Source: Symbiodinium natans (lineage: Eukaryota > Sar > Dinophyceae > Suessiales > Symbiodiniaceae). Taken from it: a stretch of 64,000 nt of DNA. Shown piece by piece: positions 12,550-25,200 of the stretch. Numbering within the stretch: the first letter of the stretch is position 1; every line of letters begins with the position of its first letter. Location: assembly GCA_905221605.1 (NCBI GenBank), contig CAJNDS010001791.1, positions 162,501-226,500 on the forward strand, written 5' to 3'. The position numbers and the translations under genes were made by a program. Under the pieces are notes generated by a model that was not told the origin of the DNA, did no database searches, and was given only the letters and a program-made list of their open reading frames with translations.

Positions 12550-14030
12550 GCCAAAAAGAGCGAAGTCGGTGACGAGCTGAATCCCAACATGCTCCCTGGC
12601 TTTTTTCTCCATACTGAGTTGTGTCAACCAACGTAGTTCCTGTCTCCAGCGGTTGAGAAGGGACAGGCTTATGCCGCAATGTAGGCCCCAGATACCCTAG
12701 CAACTGGGACACCGGAGTCGGAGTGTCTTCCTGAGTGTGGCTGTGGAAGCTCTTACCTGCTAAGGGCTCCCATCGTCTCAAGCAAAGAGTGGTTTTGAGG
12801 TTGCGTGGTTGGTGGTTGCATGGTTGCGTCAAAAGAGCCCTTCAGGTCTTAGGCAGAGCCTCACTTGTGCGAATGCTCCTCGGAGCTTAGGTACCCAGAC
12901 CTCACGTCGTCCCTGCTTCGACACCGGCGTCCGTGAAGGCTCCTTGATGTTGGGACCCCACTGTAAGCTTCAGAGGCATCGAGCCCTCTTTGATGCGGGG
13001 CTCTCAGTGTTGGAAGGGTTTCATGATGAGGAATGTTTTGTGAGGCAGGGTAGAGGATGTCTCGGGAGGGAGAGGGCTTCTTTACTTGGCCCCTTTTGAA
13101 CGAGTTCTGATGGAGACCAAAACGTGTAGGTTCTCGGTCTTCTCCAGCCTACTCGTCGCGTCATTGCTTGTGCAGTTCTCGGAGTATTGGGTACTGTAGG
13201 CCCTAGAAGGGGCGCCCCTGCCCTTTGCTACACACCAGGCATGTACGCCATTAGCCGGACTCCCTTCCCTGAGCCCCTAGCAAAATGCCCAGAAGCAAAG
13301 GACATTTTCAGATCCGACTGTCGACTTTGAGCCGGAGCGATGTTGAGAGACATTTTTGGGTGTGGGTTGGGCCTTCGGAGCAGAGGGTGATGCTGGTGTT
13401 GCAGTTTTGCGCGCTGCTCGCAGGGTGTATCGAAAACCATTTGCACACCGCTGCAACGACGTGGCGCGAGCATCGCCATCTTGGTTTTCGGCCCCGGGAG
13501 TTCTTCCCGGGACTTCGCATGCTGGCCAGGACAGGTCCGACCCCATGATGTTCCTGTCATCTCACCCAAGCAACCCTGAAGCAACCCTGAATCTTGATTC
13601 GCTAGCAGCTCCCAAGCCCTGAATCCTGTCAGCAGGGGTGTGTGAGACCTGATGCTGGCCGTTAGCATGTTCCTGAGCCTCTGGCAAGAATCAGTGGCTG
13701 CGTTGAGAAAAAGCCGTGTCCCGCAGTTGCGGGGTGGTTGCAAGGCACCACCTAGAACCCTAACGACTAAAGCTCTGACAAAAGCAAACCCTAACAAAAA
13801 GGCCCTAAACGAAGCACGTCCACAGGTCAAATGTTCAGTGCTTAAGAGGGGCCTCTCATGTGTTGCGGTGCAAAAGTTCCTGGATCCGACAGGACTTCCC
13901 CCAACAGGGTTGTGGTTGTGGTGATCACAAGGGCCCCATAGGGCCCCATTTAGAAGGGCCCCCAAAAGCACCAAACTTAGCCATGGCCGGTTTTAAAAGC
14001 ACAAGTCGGTCTTTGAGGAAACAGAATTGC
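12550..14030. other. no confident exon; possible 5' part of the downstream TPR gene
   Basis: Open frames exist on both strands, including a 248-codon minus-strand frame at 13,228-13,974, but none reads as a known family. Degenerate AACCCTAA telomere-like units are scattered at 13,755-13,806. The N-terminus of the TPR gene that starts to be recognisable at about 14,050 probably lies here. Confidence 0.35.
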
Positions 14031-14031
14031 A

Positions 14032-17000
14032 TGCCGCTCGGACCGTGGCGATGGCAAACTCTGCGTCAGCCGTGAGCAGGTCAAAGACATTGTGGAGACT
14101 CTGACTGACTTCTGCTTCTCACGTGATCAACAACCCGAGGAGACCTACATTTGGATCTGCTGCCTGGGCCCCGTAGCAGGAATCGCGTGGAAATGCTCTG
14201 CCCAACCCCCCCCCCCCCTTGCTCTTATTCTCCCTACTTCGCGCTGCGCCCTCCAACTTCGTTTCCAGGCCTGTGCATCAACCAGCACCGGGTGAAAGAA
14301 GCACAGGCGCTGACAGGGGTTCAGAATGGTTCATATGAGTGCGATGAGATTGTTTCAAGTACTGTAGTTTTTGGTTGGCTCGGGCACGGGGTTGTGTGCT
14401 CGGTGCCTGCACAGCACAGCACTGGGAGCCCCACATGTTAAAGGACAAGGCTGCAGATGTCTTTGTCACTTGCCGATGTGGCGTTGCATGGCGTTGCATG
14501 GCGTTGCATGGCGTTGCATGGCGTTGCATGGCGTTGCTCAGGAGTCCGGGGACGTCGTTCCGTTTGAAGATTTTGAGCAGGCCTTTGGCCAGTGTTCGGC
14601 TCAGAGCCCAAGGGCTTTGCATGTAGTCCACGAGTGCATGCGAGCCCTTCCAGGGCCTTCAAGGTGAGTCTGCAAGGATGCGCGGCTTGGGCGCGTGGGA
14701 ACGGTGGGAATGCCAGATGCTGAGGCGGGTTTCGGGCATTGGCCACATCATCGCCATGATGGCTCCTTGGCACGTGCCACGGCGGCATCAATCTTGCTAG
14801 TATCGTGATGTATCGTGCTGCCTAGGCCAGAAGCAGGAAGTCCCGTTTGGTGGATGGCGGAGCTAGGAAAGCCCTTGGTTTCCTCATCATGGTTTCTAGT
14901 TGTTCTAGTTGTTCTAGTGGTAGCAGCACTGCCACAGTGCGCCACTGATGCTGAGGAGCCTCTTTACATCTCCCGCATTTGGTGCCTTGGTGGAGCAGGT
15001 ACATGCAGTCTCATTTGCATCTGGCTTGGACGCACTGCCTCAAGGTGCGACTTCGACCCTCGAGCCGCATGCAGCATGGCAATGGGTCTCTCCCTATCTC
15101 TCCCTTGCCGCTGGCAAGTGGCACATCTCAGCCGTTTGTGCGAGCAAGCCAGCATCATTCCTTTCTCAGGTCCTTTTGCTTTGTCCCTTCCACTCGAAAC
15201 GACGGCGAACACAAGACATCCAAAAACTATCGGCAACCGGCAACACGGTCTGTTAGGCTTGGATGCGGATATATATGATATAAAGTTTGACACAGGAGCC
15301 TTTGCCGCGACTTCCCAAAGAATAGTGGACCTGGCTTCCCTAAGAGGGGGCCAATCTGGCCGAGGAGATGTTCACGGCCAAGCATGTGGCCGAGTCACAG
15401 GTACCTTGGACGAACCTTAGCCGTTAGATGAAGATGTTTTGAGCATTTGCGCAAGCTGGGGGTGTCTACAGGCTTTCAGAGCGCGTGTAGAATCTGTCCA
15501 GCTTCGCAAGTACGCCAAGCATCAGGGGATCTTCGTGCCTGCGCTCAGTACTTCTTGGCTTTCATGTTGGGTGCCTTCGCAGGTGACCATCGTGATGCCA
15601 CCGCGCGAGGCAGAGGACCTGCGCCAGGAGCTCGTCAATGGCCAAGGCCAGCAGATTCGACTCGCGTAGCCGAGAGGCCTTTTTAGCTGAGATACTCGGT
15701 GCTTCGACCCCTGTTTAAATTTTAGAATCGATAAGAGGTGCTTCGACCTCACAGCACCGCGAGTGAGCCTGTTCAAGCGCCGGCAGGTGTGAAGGCTGTG
15801 TGGAATGTGCTTTCACGCCTCGACGTCGAGAAAGCCCAGGCCTCCGTCAGCAGAGCCACTCAGAAAAAAGTCAGAGCACTTCGTACTGTTTGTGCAGAGT
15901 CTCAAGAGGGTTTGGATTCTTGGAAACGTGCTGACACAGCAAACCGACGGGTGGCCTCTTAGGATCGGGAACTCATTCTACAGCTGATTCATGATGGCCC
16001 CGGCGCCCACAAGCTCAACACCGTCTCCTCCTCAGACAGGCTCTGACTGTCACCCAGCATCGAGCGGTATTCTCCAAGCGCGACAGAAGCACGCGCAGCA
16101 ACAGTGTTGTGTGCACAGTGCCTCTGTGACTAGTTTACTTCCACACGTGGCCAAGCCATTCTGCGCCACCATGGACTAGCCGAGGTTATTGCGGAGCATC
16201 TGAAAGATTGGTGACTTGCCTGGAGCGCACAGGTGTCCAGAGAGAGAGAGAGATATAGATAGAGAGATATAGATGTGCATACACATGCATACACATATGT
16301 ATGCGTAGGAGGGGGTGCATTTGTTTGACAAATTGACCCCCCCCCCCCCCCCCCCCCCCCCCGAGGATCTTGGAAGCCTGCGAGGGGCATTTGCTCCGGG
16401 CGCTCCAGGAGGACCAAGTGTCTCCTGCCATAGCGAATCTTTGCAACGAGGCTCGCGCGGAGAGAGCTCCTAGTGTGTCGTGTGCTGAGCTGGAATCGGT
16501 GGAGGGGAAGCAAGCAGCTGGGGAAAAGCAGTTTATTCTCAGCGCATACCAAATCGCCGGTGGAAGACCAGCTACGAGCAGTGCCTTAAGGGGCCTTTGC
16601 CTTGAGGGGCTACTTTTCGCAGGTTGGTGGCCTCCTCGCAGATTTGGGCTACTTGGAGAGAGCTCGCTTCTTGCTGGAGGAGGGCTTGAGGCCCACGTGT
16701 GCAGCACCCACAAGTGTCCGCATGTGCACCGCCTCCCCGCGCCCAAATCAAGAGTGCAATGGCGCAGTATGGCTGGGTGCAGAGTGCAGACAGCACCCGC
16801 CAGGTTGTACGAGAATGCTGGTACGTTGGGGACAAGTCCGGGCGCAGACTTACTGGCTAACTTGGGCGAAATCCACGAGAAACAAGGCACCGCAGTCGCA
16901 GCGAAATTATCATTATCGTCCTGGCTGGGCATGGCTGGACATGGCGCACATAAGCAGCGTTGGTTGCCATTAGGACTCGATTGGTGTTGAGGAATGGCGT

Positions 17001-18315
17001 TCCGTGTTTGGGCTGACAATCTGAGAGTTTGTGGATTAGCATCGGCAGGGCTGGGAGCGTGTGGCACTCACCCAAGGGGATCTTGATGTCGCCGCCGAGA
17101 TTTATGAGCAACTCGAAGGCACAGAGTGAAGGGCGATTGAGTTCAGGAAGGGTCCCCCAGAATTACTTTTGTGTTTTTGTGCGGGGCGGGGTGCGCTGCT
17201 GCCGGGTGCCCGGCGTCTCTATCGAGGCGTGCGGCGCTGTGCTTCGCGGCTGCCCAGAGCCCAGCAGGGACAGTTTGAGACATGTTGAGATATGCCGTTG
17301 ACACTGGGGCGCACTTTCAGCACAGAAAGCCCTGCGTGGCGGGTGGCCAAAACCAAAGCAAGGGCCATCGAATGGTGAGGGAGAGTCTGAGAACAAGAGA
17401 TCACAACACTCCCCATGACTCCCATCTCCATCTCCGACTACTTTTCGGAGGCTTCGGCCCCGGAGCCCTTGGACTACGCGGCGCTGAAGCGGCGCCAGGG
17501 CCACTTTGGCCAAGATGGCCCCAAGGTTTTACCGCCCCGGGGTGATGTCACAGATGTCGCGAGCCATCTCCCCGAGTTCTTCCCTGAGTGTCAGAATATT
17601 TCTGAGTCTTTGCCGACTTTCTCCATCATTTCCGGCACCCTCAGGACGGCTCCTCGGAGTGCGAGGCGCAACCGCGGAATACCGGGGATCTGAGAGGCTT
17701 TCGGTGACCATCTCCCTTTGTCAGGCGACTTGGAGGGCAAGCTGAGGCTCTATGAGGAGGCGCAAAAGTGAGTAAAGGTGGCAAAGGAGAGGAAGCTGTT
17801 CTCAGACTTTTCGGGAGCTTCTGCTGTTTGTGGTCTGACACGAGGGGGTGCTATGCAGTGCCAGGCACGACGGATCTGCGAGTTAGCAGATGCCTTGGAG
17901 TCCACAGAAGGCATGGCGGTGTTCGGCGGTTGTCAGACGGCAGGTTGACGGCAAGCGGCAAGTTCTTGCTAGCGCAGTACCACCCAAGCCATGAGCTTTG
18001 GTTGTTCTGATCTCCGAGCTTCGAGTTGCCCCAGCCGCCCCCCCCCCCCTCAGCAACTCACAGACTTGCACTACCCTGACGAGACCCCCGCGAATTTCGT
18101 CGGTTGCGAGATGCGCTTAAGGCTTAATGTTCTCCTCTCCAGGAACTGTGCTCCTCTCATCCATTGGTGCTGCGAAGCGGCAGGCGCGCGCAAACTTGAA
18201 GAACTCCTGGAAACCTTGCCCCCTCCTGTGTGGCATGAAGAAGGCGGGCGACATGGAGGCAGCTGTGCAAGCTTATGAGGAAGCGCTCCGAATTCACGAG
18301 CCGCCTGGCAACACG
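14032..18315 (+). CDS. multi-exon gene: WICCLCINQ-type N-terminal domain followed by TPRs
   Basis: Hand-joined exons: to 14,161; 14,269-14,306; 14,542-14,591; 14,725-14,773; 14,956 to about 14,990; 15,583-15,646; 15,787 to about 15,861; 15,963-16,022; 16,134-16,210; 16,366-16,417; 16,623-16,690; 16,804-16,886; 17,077-17,123; 17,451-17,499; 17,725-17,767; 18,143-18,183; 18,244-18,315. Joined, the first block reads TYIWICCLCINQHRVKEAQ, then VPFEDFEQAF, GIGHIIAMMAPW, PLYISRIWC, VTIVMPPREAEDL and LSRLDVEKAQASV. I associate this order with a large dinoflagellate protein family (memory, unchecked); the WIxxxCINQ core resembles HET-domain signatures. From 16,623 on come TPR helices (LLADLGYLERARFLLEEGL, LLANLGEIHEKQGDL, AAEIYEQLEG, GDMEAAVQAYEEALRIHE) of kinesin-light-chain type. 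Exons at 14,990-15,583 and 17,768-18,143 are unresolved. Donors are GC, GT and GA. Function is unknown; a protein-interaction or receptor-like role is inferred. Confidence 0.72.
14481..14537. repeat. 10-bp tandem repeat, five copies of GCGTTGCATG
   Basis: Five exact copies at 14,481-14,530 plus a partial copy run up to four bases before the acceptor of the intron 14,307-14,541. Confidence 0.9.
16211..16365 (+). other. GT-AG intron with GA/TA microsatellite and a 26-C tract before the acceptor
   Basis: The exon ends in the first two bases of a Trp codon (KDW) at 16,210, and G16,366 completes it. The intron carries a GAGA/GATA repeat at 16,238-16,274 and 26 consecutive C at 16,337-16,362. That run sits immediately before GAG and would act as the polypyrimidine tract. 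Confidence 0.7.
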
Positions 18316-18599
18316 GTGCAGTGGCTTTCGGGGGGGTCCTGAGCGTGTGCATGTCACGGCTCGGGAGGTTTAGCCTGTGCTCCATGGGGCCTTGATTTGT
18401 GTTTTTCTTTGTGAGCCTTTCGTTTTTGTTGGCCTTTCGTACACACAGCTCGGCATGCGTGCGAGAAGACGTGAACCGAGGCGGCTCCAAACACTGGACT
18501 CGCCAGAGGGCGCCACGCTACTTGGCGATCGGTTCTAGAGCAGGGCGCTGCGCCTAAAGTTGTGATGGCCTCTACCCACACGAAAAGGGTTGCCTGTCC

Positions 18600-18900
18600 A
18601 ATATTCAAAAAACAAAAAAGAATCACCAAAAAATCAGCCCAACAAAACAAACCAGAAACACAGACTCAGAGGAACAACAAAACCGAATCAACAAATATAA
18701 AGCAAAAAACAATCAACAACAAATCATAAAATAGTCAACCTCCGAAAGCCCCAGAAAAATCAAAAATGTTCAGAAAATTATCAGCAAAATCAAAAAACAA
18801 TCAAAAAATGATCAGAAAATAATCAACGCCCGAAAATCCCATAAAAGTCAAAATATTTAGAAAACAACCAAGAACAATCAAAAAAGCAATCAGCCACATC
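18600..18900. repeat. A-rich imperfect tandem repeat
   Basis: About 300 bases dominated by AATCAAAAAA and AACAATCA words. Two blocks of roughly 80 bp (about 18,730-18,810 and 18,811-18,895) repeat the order CAACnnCCGAAAnnCCC, then AAAATCAAAA, then CAATCAAAAAA. The composition is sharply different from the GC-rich surroundings. No exon is seen from 18,330 to 19,100. Confidence 0.7.
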
Positions 18901-19199
18901 CCGGCTCCAGGCTCCGTTTTGTTCTTGGTTTTTATTAGATCTTTTTCTGAGTCTCTGGGATTCGGCAGGTTCTGAGTTTGTGTTTTTGGGCGAGTGTTTT
19001 TTGATTTTTGTTGATTGTATTTTGTTTTTTGGAATAAACCCACAAAAACCTTTTCGTGTGGGTAAGAGGCCATCACAAGCCTAAAGGGGACAAGGACTTA
19101 TATAGGTATGGGTGAAGAGTGGGGGGTTCGTCCTTTGTTCTGTTGTCGGGAGGGGGGGGGGGAGGGGGGCTGAAAACAAAACCCTCGGCATCGGGTATC

Positions 19200-19440
19200 T
19201 GCATATGCCGCAAGGCTGACAACAACAGCAAGAAGAAGAACAAGAACGACGACAGCAAGAGCAGCAGCAACGCGAACACTAACACTACACTAGCTCTCGC
19301 AATAGCAAGAGCCATAGCCATAGCCCAAGCCAATAGCAATAGCCACAAGAGAGCAACAGCAAGACCAAAGAGCAAGGGGCAAGGCCACTACTCGTGTAAG
19401 GGTAAGGGCAAGGGCAAGGGCAACAAATACACATAGAAAC
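19200..19440. repeat. AAC/AAG/AGC-rich low-complexity block
   Basis: Imperfect trinucleotide and hexanucleotide repetition (AACAGCAAGAAG, ATAGCCATAGCC, AAGGGCAAGGGC). The open frame through it (19,119-19,436) is Ser/Asn/Lys/Gly low complexity. A poly(G) run lies at about 19,149-19,168. Confidence 0.75.
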
Positions 19441-20396
19441 GCAAATGCCTAGCAGAAAAGTTTGTCTTGTACATCTCCATTGTACATCTTTGTGTACTTC
19501 GTACATGCTCTGAGCAAGCTGCTTTCGCCAATGACCACGAAGACGATGATGTTGCGCTGCGCAGAAACTACGGATAAGTTGTGGTCTTGTGCTTACAGGA
19601 CGCCTCCCCCCGAAGTCTCCGTAGGTGCCGAGGTACCGTTTAGCGGGCACCAGAGGATCCCGAGGCGGCCGGAAGGTTCCGAAGACAGGTCGGGCCATGT
19701 CTAGGAGTCAAGGGTTTTTCAGAGGTCACTGAGCAGTCAGGCCGGAGGGCTTGGTGCCGATTCGATCACCCCAAACGCATTTTCAAGCACAGTTGGGCTC
19801 ACAAAACGCAAAGCGGGCTTTTTGAGGGTATAGGTGGTGTCGGGCTGCATTTCTCACAAGAGTACTGTGCAGCTGAACAAGGCTGCTCTCCAACATTGGC
19901 GTGGCGCGGCTCCGGCAGAGGAAGAAGAAAGCTGCAAAGCAGGCTTTGCCCACGCTGGGCTAATCCCGAGGTGTTGGAGAGTGTCATCTTCTTCAATTCA
20001 GGTCTTGTGCGAGAGGTGAGGGTGGCAGTGAGCCGGTACCAGGGCGGGTTGAAAGGGGTTGAAAGGGGTCCTGGGCGTCCTGGGCGCTGGCAGCAGTGCC
20101 AGAGCCGCTGACTTCAGACCCCTTTGCGGCGGAATGCGTCCAGCAATACTTTCGTGCTGAGCATGAGTGTGCTTTCCCGCCTCTGCCAAACTCTGCTCCG
20201 TTTGAAAGCTCCAGGCTTTCGAGCGGGCCCTGTCCATTCGAGACGCTTGGCTGGTCTATTCCTCACCGCTGAACTCTGCAGACAGCGGGACTCGTCTCTC
20301 TCGCTTTCTACGTTCTGCCGGCTACTGAAAGACGCTTAGGCAGAGGGCGTTGTGTCGTGAACGTAAATCTTGTTTGCCCTACAGTCCGATCAGCAG

Positions 20397-22254
20397 GAAA
20401 AGACCGGCACTGTCGAGACCTCGGCCGGAGCCACTCTCCTCACGAACATTGCCGATGTCCAGGAGACTCAAAAGCCGCCATTCTGCAGGTTGCACCTTGG
20501 GGCCTTGGGGTGTCGAGGCAGCTTCTATGCCACGATGCGTATATCCGGTCAGACTGGAGCCCTCTTTCACGCCCAGCCCGGCACCCCATGACGTCTTAGA
20601 GTCTCAGAAGATGTTGTGGAGGAGCTGTTCGGAGACACGGAGGGCGAGCTCAGGCCCGGAGAGTGGACTGCCTTCGCATGCACGACATTTGCTAAGCTAC
20701 GCGGCAAAGCACAAACATGCAGTCATTCTCTCCAGACTAGCAGGGCTCAAGTTTGTGGGTTTTGCACTGTGGGGTTTGCCGGGTACGGGTTCACGCAAAA
20801 CTTAGCATGCCTATGCCTCCAGATTTCTCCCAGTCTGTTTGACGCAGAGGCTGTACTTGAAGGCCAAAGACATTCGCGAGAAGATGCTGGGAGAGTATTC
20901 GAAATTATTCCCTTTCATTTCTTGTTGCCACCTTTGTCATGTGCGGATGAATCCGAATGGCAACGCTCATGCTGCCACTGAAGCGTGTCATTGCTGAACT
21001 GTTTGAAAATATCCGAAAGCCGCTGAGGACAGGCACCTTGGACTCCTCAGCCGGAGCAGTGGTTCTGAGTTTCGTCTGCACGAAAGTGTTGACCCTTTTG
21101 CCCCCGAGGTCTTCAACCTTTTCTGATGTAGCTATAGTGTTTGTTGTCGAAGCCCCTGTCTCTTCCTGGTGCATTGGTCATGCAGGTCACACATTGGAGG
21201 CATCTACGCGAAACAAGGATCGCCCCTCTCTCGTTTGCTCTACTTTTAGAAGGGAGCCCACGTTGGCTCTGTTCAGCGGCTGGTTCTTTCGTTTTTGTTC
21301 TGGTCGCCTTGTGATCGGATGCGAACAGTAGATGCCGTCAGAGCCGACAGAGCTGTGGAGAAGAAGCAGAATGGCGTTGCCCTGCAGTTGCCAGGAGATC
21401 CCACGGAAGCGCTTTCGTGGTATGCGCGTGCACGGGAGGCACGCGAGAAGTCCGAGACCTTGGTGCCCAGGCTGCCAGAGTTGAGATCAAGTCTCGTCAA
21501 ACCGTCCCAAGTCCTGTCAGCGACAGCGAATGCCTGGCTTTCGAAATTGCGGGGGCTCTTAGGGAAAAGTTCGCAGTAAGGAGACCAGAAGAGGGCAAAC
21601 GCTCTGCAAATGGTCACAGCGTTTCGGGGCTCTATGGGCTTCTGCATCGCCTAGGAGACCGATGCCGGCGCCAAGCTGCTGTTGAAGGCGGCGGAGCTGC
21701 TCGGCCAAGGCGACCGCCGCGGCGAGGCGGCGGCACTCTTGGAGGAAGCTTGGGGGATTCGCACCCGCTCCGAGAGACCCGGCCTCATTGGCTCCAGGTT
21801 CAAGGAGGGGTTTTTGGAAAGTGCTTGGAGTGTGTGGTTTACCTTGAAGGCCGGGGCTGTGCAGAAGATTCCAGCGCACGCGAGACATCCTGGCTTTCTG
21901 ACTGAGGACCCTCCATTCAGAATCTGGCTACCTGGGCCGGCAAGCAGATACTGTACCTTCTGCAGCAGACGTGGTGAGTGGCGTTCCGGAAACCGTTCCA
22001 GGCTTGAAGCTCCTCTCCTCCCTGTGCAACCTGCGTGCGGAGATGGAGGAGTGCGATGTTGCCGAGGAGGCTCGTTACTTCGCATGCCTCCAGGTCTTTG
22101 GTCTCATGCCCGCAAGGGGTCCGAGCAAGTCCGAGCATGACGGGTCCGGGACACCATGCAGTGTTGGAAGGTTTGGGAGGCGGCGAGGGCAGTGGCGGAG
22201 GCGATGGGCGACGGCTCCAAGATGCCTGGAGTCAGGTGCCAGCTTGCAATGATG
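20397..22254 (+). CDS. further TPR exons, probably the same gene as 14.0-18.3 kb
   Basis: More kinesin-light-chain-like TPR helices follow on the + strand. They include 20,397-20,462 (SAGATLLTNIADVQ, ending at a possible GA donor), about 20,848-20,895 (LYLKAKDIREKMLGE), 21,395-21,450 (GDPTEALSWYARAREAREK), 21,655 to about 21,755 (LLLKAAELLGQGDRRGEAAA), about 21,980-22,045 (GLKLLSSLCNLRAEMEE) and about 22,160-22,254 (EAARAVAEAMGDGSKMPG). The alternation of LLxNIGxxxxxxGD helix A exons with EAxxxYxxAxxIxE helix B exons matches the upstream gene, so I treat these as its continuation; exons in 18.3-20.4 kb were not identified. Not all junctions agree in phase, so some exons are missing or mis-bounded. 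Some copies may be degenerate. Confidence 0.5.
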
Positions 22255-22299
22255 TGCAAGCCGCGACGTGCGTGCCTGGCAATGTTGTTCGCGTACGTT

Positions 22300-25200
22300 C
22301 ATGAACTAGGTGTGTGTGGGTGTGTAGGTTGTCCACATGTGTGACACAGGCTGCGGTTAGAACATCTGCGGGTTGCAGACTATAGGTGTTGACTGTCAAC
22401 TGTTAAAGTATAGGGTCTGTCGAGCCGAAAGGGAAGACAAACTCCCAAACGCAATTGAGCATCCTGAAATCGCACCTCTACAGGTACCGAAGCAAACTCT
22501 CACGAGCAGCACCATGTCCCCCCAAAGTTCCATTGTTGGCCTGGGGCTTGCATGGTGGCCTGAGCTGGGCCTAGCTCAGACACAGATCTGGTGGATCTTC
22601 CGAGTCAATTGTAGCTGCACATCTGCAACTGCGAAGCCGCCCGCAGCCAAACGGTGCCCAAGCGAGGGTTTAGGGCACGGCGACCACACTGCCAACGCCT
22701 CCCGGCATGAACTGAGCCCGTAGGCCAGCATCTTTCCCGTTGTGGCGGCACGCCAAGGGGGGAGGGCCTTCTTGGATCCCCGAGGCTTATGTCGGCCTTG
22801 CTGAAGCCCTCGGGGGCCGTGGCCACCATGCCGGAGCTAGCGCAGAGGCGCGGGGGAAGTCCACATGTGGGAGAACTGCTAGGTGCACTGGAAGCGAAGT
22901 GGTGTAATGCCTCATGAGCTGTGAGACACGAACCTGAAACCAAATCTTGTGAGCATCCCAGAAGCCTCTGAGTTGGTCCCTGGAGGGGCACCTTCTCCCC
23001 CCTTCTTCATCAATAGGGCCGGCGGATAGGGGGCCTAAGTTTTTGCCTTCTTTCCCCTTTTGTTTGCCCTTTTTTTTCCGACATTGGCTCAGGTCAGATG
23101 CTCCTCTGGGCCGTCTCTGTAATTCAGATCCGGTCCGCTGGTTCAGCGTTTGGGGCACCTGAGCTCAACTAAGCAAGGGGACGAATAAAGTGTGGTCCGT
23201 GGGAGCCTGTGGGGCCTGTGGGGTGTTCTGCGGGGGTTCTTCGGGCAGCTCTTGCTGGCCAGCATGTCAGTGTGAGTTGCTTCTCTACGAGCCTTACACC
23301 ATCTCGAAGACCACAGGCGGACGTAGCAGGATCCGTGACGACACGCCAGCTTAAGCTAATTTGGGCACAGAGACCAGACTGTCAGGAAGCGAAGTGGTTC
23401 CTCGCGTGTCGGTGGCCGGAGGTGTCATTGGCTTGATCTTGGTGTATCTCGGCTACGACTTTTCCCTTCTCCCCTATGAGTTTGTTCACCCAGCCCACAT
23501 GCTGCCGTACTTCTGCGAACTTCGAAGGAGGTCGAGGGCTTTCCTCAAGGAAACGATGCCTTCACGCGGAAAATATTGCAGCCACAGGGTACCGAGACAT
23601 GCTCAGTCCGCATTGCACTCAGGAACTCCACGATGCCACAGGTGGTGAGGACATCAGATGGGTTGACCCTTGGTCTAAGAAGTGCCTAAGAACACAAACA
23701 AGAAGGGCCTGTGTACCTTGGCACCTCGAGACACTCCCCGCCCCCCCGCAGTGATCCTTTCGACTCTCCACGAGACAAGTGTGGGGGCGCCCGAGGATGC
23801 CGCAGATCTCGCGAGCGATGTGGATCCGCAGGGGGCCCAAGATGGCCCAGTTTGCCCCAAGGCACCCCGTGTTCTGAGTGTTCTGAGTGTTCCGCTGCCA
23901 TGTTCATTGTCCTTTTTTTTGGGGAGGTCGCAGAAACGAAAGTTTCACTGCTAGGGTGCTAGGGTGGAACGTACCAAGCCCTGTCGTTCAACAAAGGAAT
24001 GTGTCTCCGGATCACACCGCTGGCGGGCGGCCTCAAAGCGGCACAGTACGCTGTGATGCGAGAGAAGCCAGGTCGCGATAAAAGGGAGCTCGAAGATGTT
24101 TTTTTTTGCGTTACATTCTAGGTTCGACATTCGCCGAACCTAAACGGGTCGATGTGATGGCATGGCATGGAGCTGTGCTGAGGATGAAACTCACCTTGGA
24201 CCAGGCCCCCGCTGGCTGTTCAAGTTATCGGGGGAGTTCTCGGGTGAAGGTAGTCATCCTCTAAGTTTGCAACACTTGTGAGAAGCTTCGGTCCAACAGG
24301 TTTGCCATCCAGCCGTGTCAACAATGCTGGCATTTGGCGTGATTGGCACTGGTCTCCTGGCAAAGGGTTTAAGCTTGGTTCTCTGCGACCGCTGAGAGCT
24401 TCAAAGACTTGAAGAGGAATGCTACATTTCAGGAGGTGCCAGCAGGCCTTCTTCTGCCATCCCAACCTATCAGACCTATCATTCGACGGAGCTGGATTTT
24501 TCAAAGGCACCATGCCAACGCCCACGCCCGGATTCCTCTTTGTCAGGTTTCCAATCGGTGATCTACAACAGCCTCATCTCGGAGATGTACAAAATCTACA
24601 CGGGTAAGGCCGGGGTCCCAGCTTGGCCCCATCTGAGTCTGCCTTGGGCAGCCTCTGCCTCACTGCTGTGGTGGGGTGATCGTAGGAGAAGGCGGCGGTG
24701 ACCATGCGCGAGTTGGTGCGTGGCATTCGACCAGGTGCCTCAGCTGCTAGAGTGGCAAAACTGCGGATTGCGGGAATGAGCGAGAAGCTGGGAGAAACCC
24801 CGCGAGAAGCCAGGAAAAGTCGAACAAACCGAACCGCTCCAAGGCATCGTTTGGTGCTTTGGCCGGGAGTCCGTGGCCATGGGCGCCGGCCTGCCGCTTC
24901 GGCAGAAGCTGTGCAAGGGCCAAGGGTTTCGTAGGGGGATCTGTAAGTCGGCTTGTGACCATTTTTTTTTCTTCAGGTATCTGGGCCCTGTTGTCAAAGA
25001 GAAGCTCGGCGCATCCCTGAGGGATGAGAAGGGCGACCACCGCTGCTCGGATCGAAGCGTAAGGCAGTTGTGTTGGGGCCGCTCGCATAAGAGCGACCCG
25101 CGCTAGACCATGCTAGACCCGAATCCAAGAACCTTGCAGCACGCATCTCTATCGCACACCATGAAGGGGAGTTGGGGGAAGGGGGGGCACCCCTGAAGGC

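Noticed and set aside
13228-13974. 248-codon minus-strand frame
   Set aside because: No recognisable domain, and overlaps the expected 5' part of the + strand TPR gene. Cannot be excluded, but not supported.
16186-17067. 293-codon minus-strand frame
   Set aside because: Runs antisense to well-supported TPR exons and includes poly(G)-encoded glycine and a microsatellite-encoded stretch.
19119-19436. 105-codon frame rich in Ser, Asn, Lys and Gly
   Set aside because: Low-complexity translation of trinucleotide repeats next to a poly(G) run.
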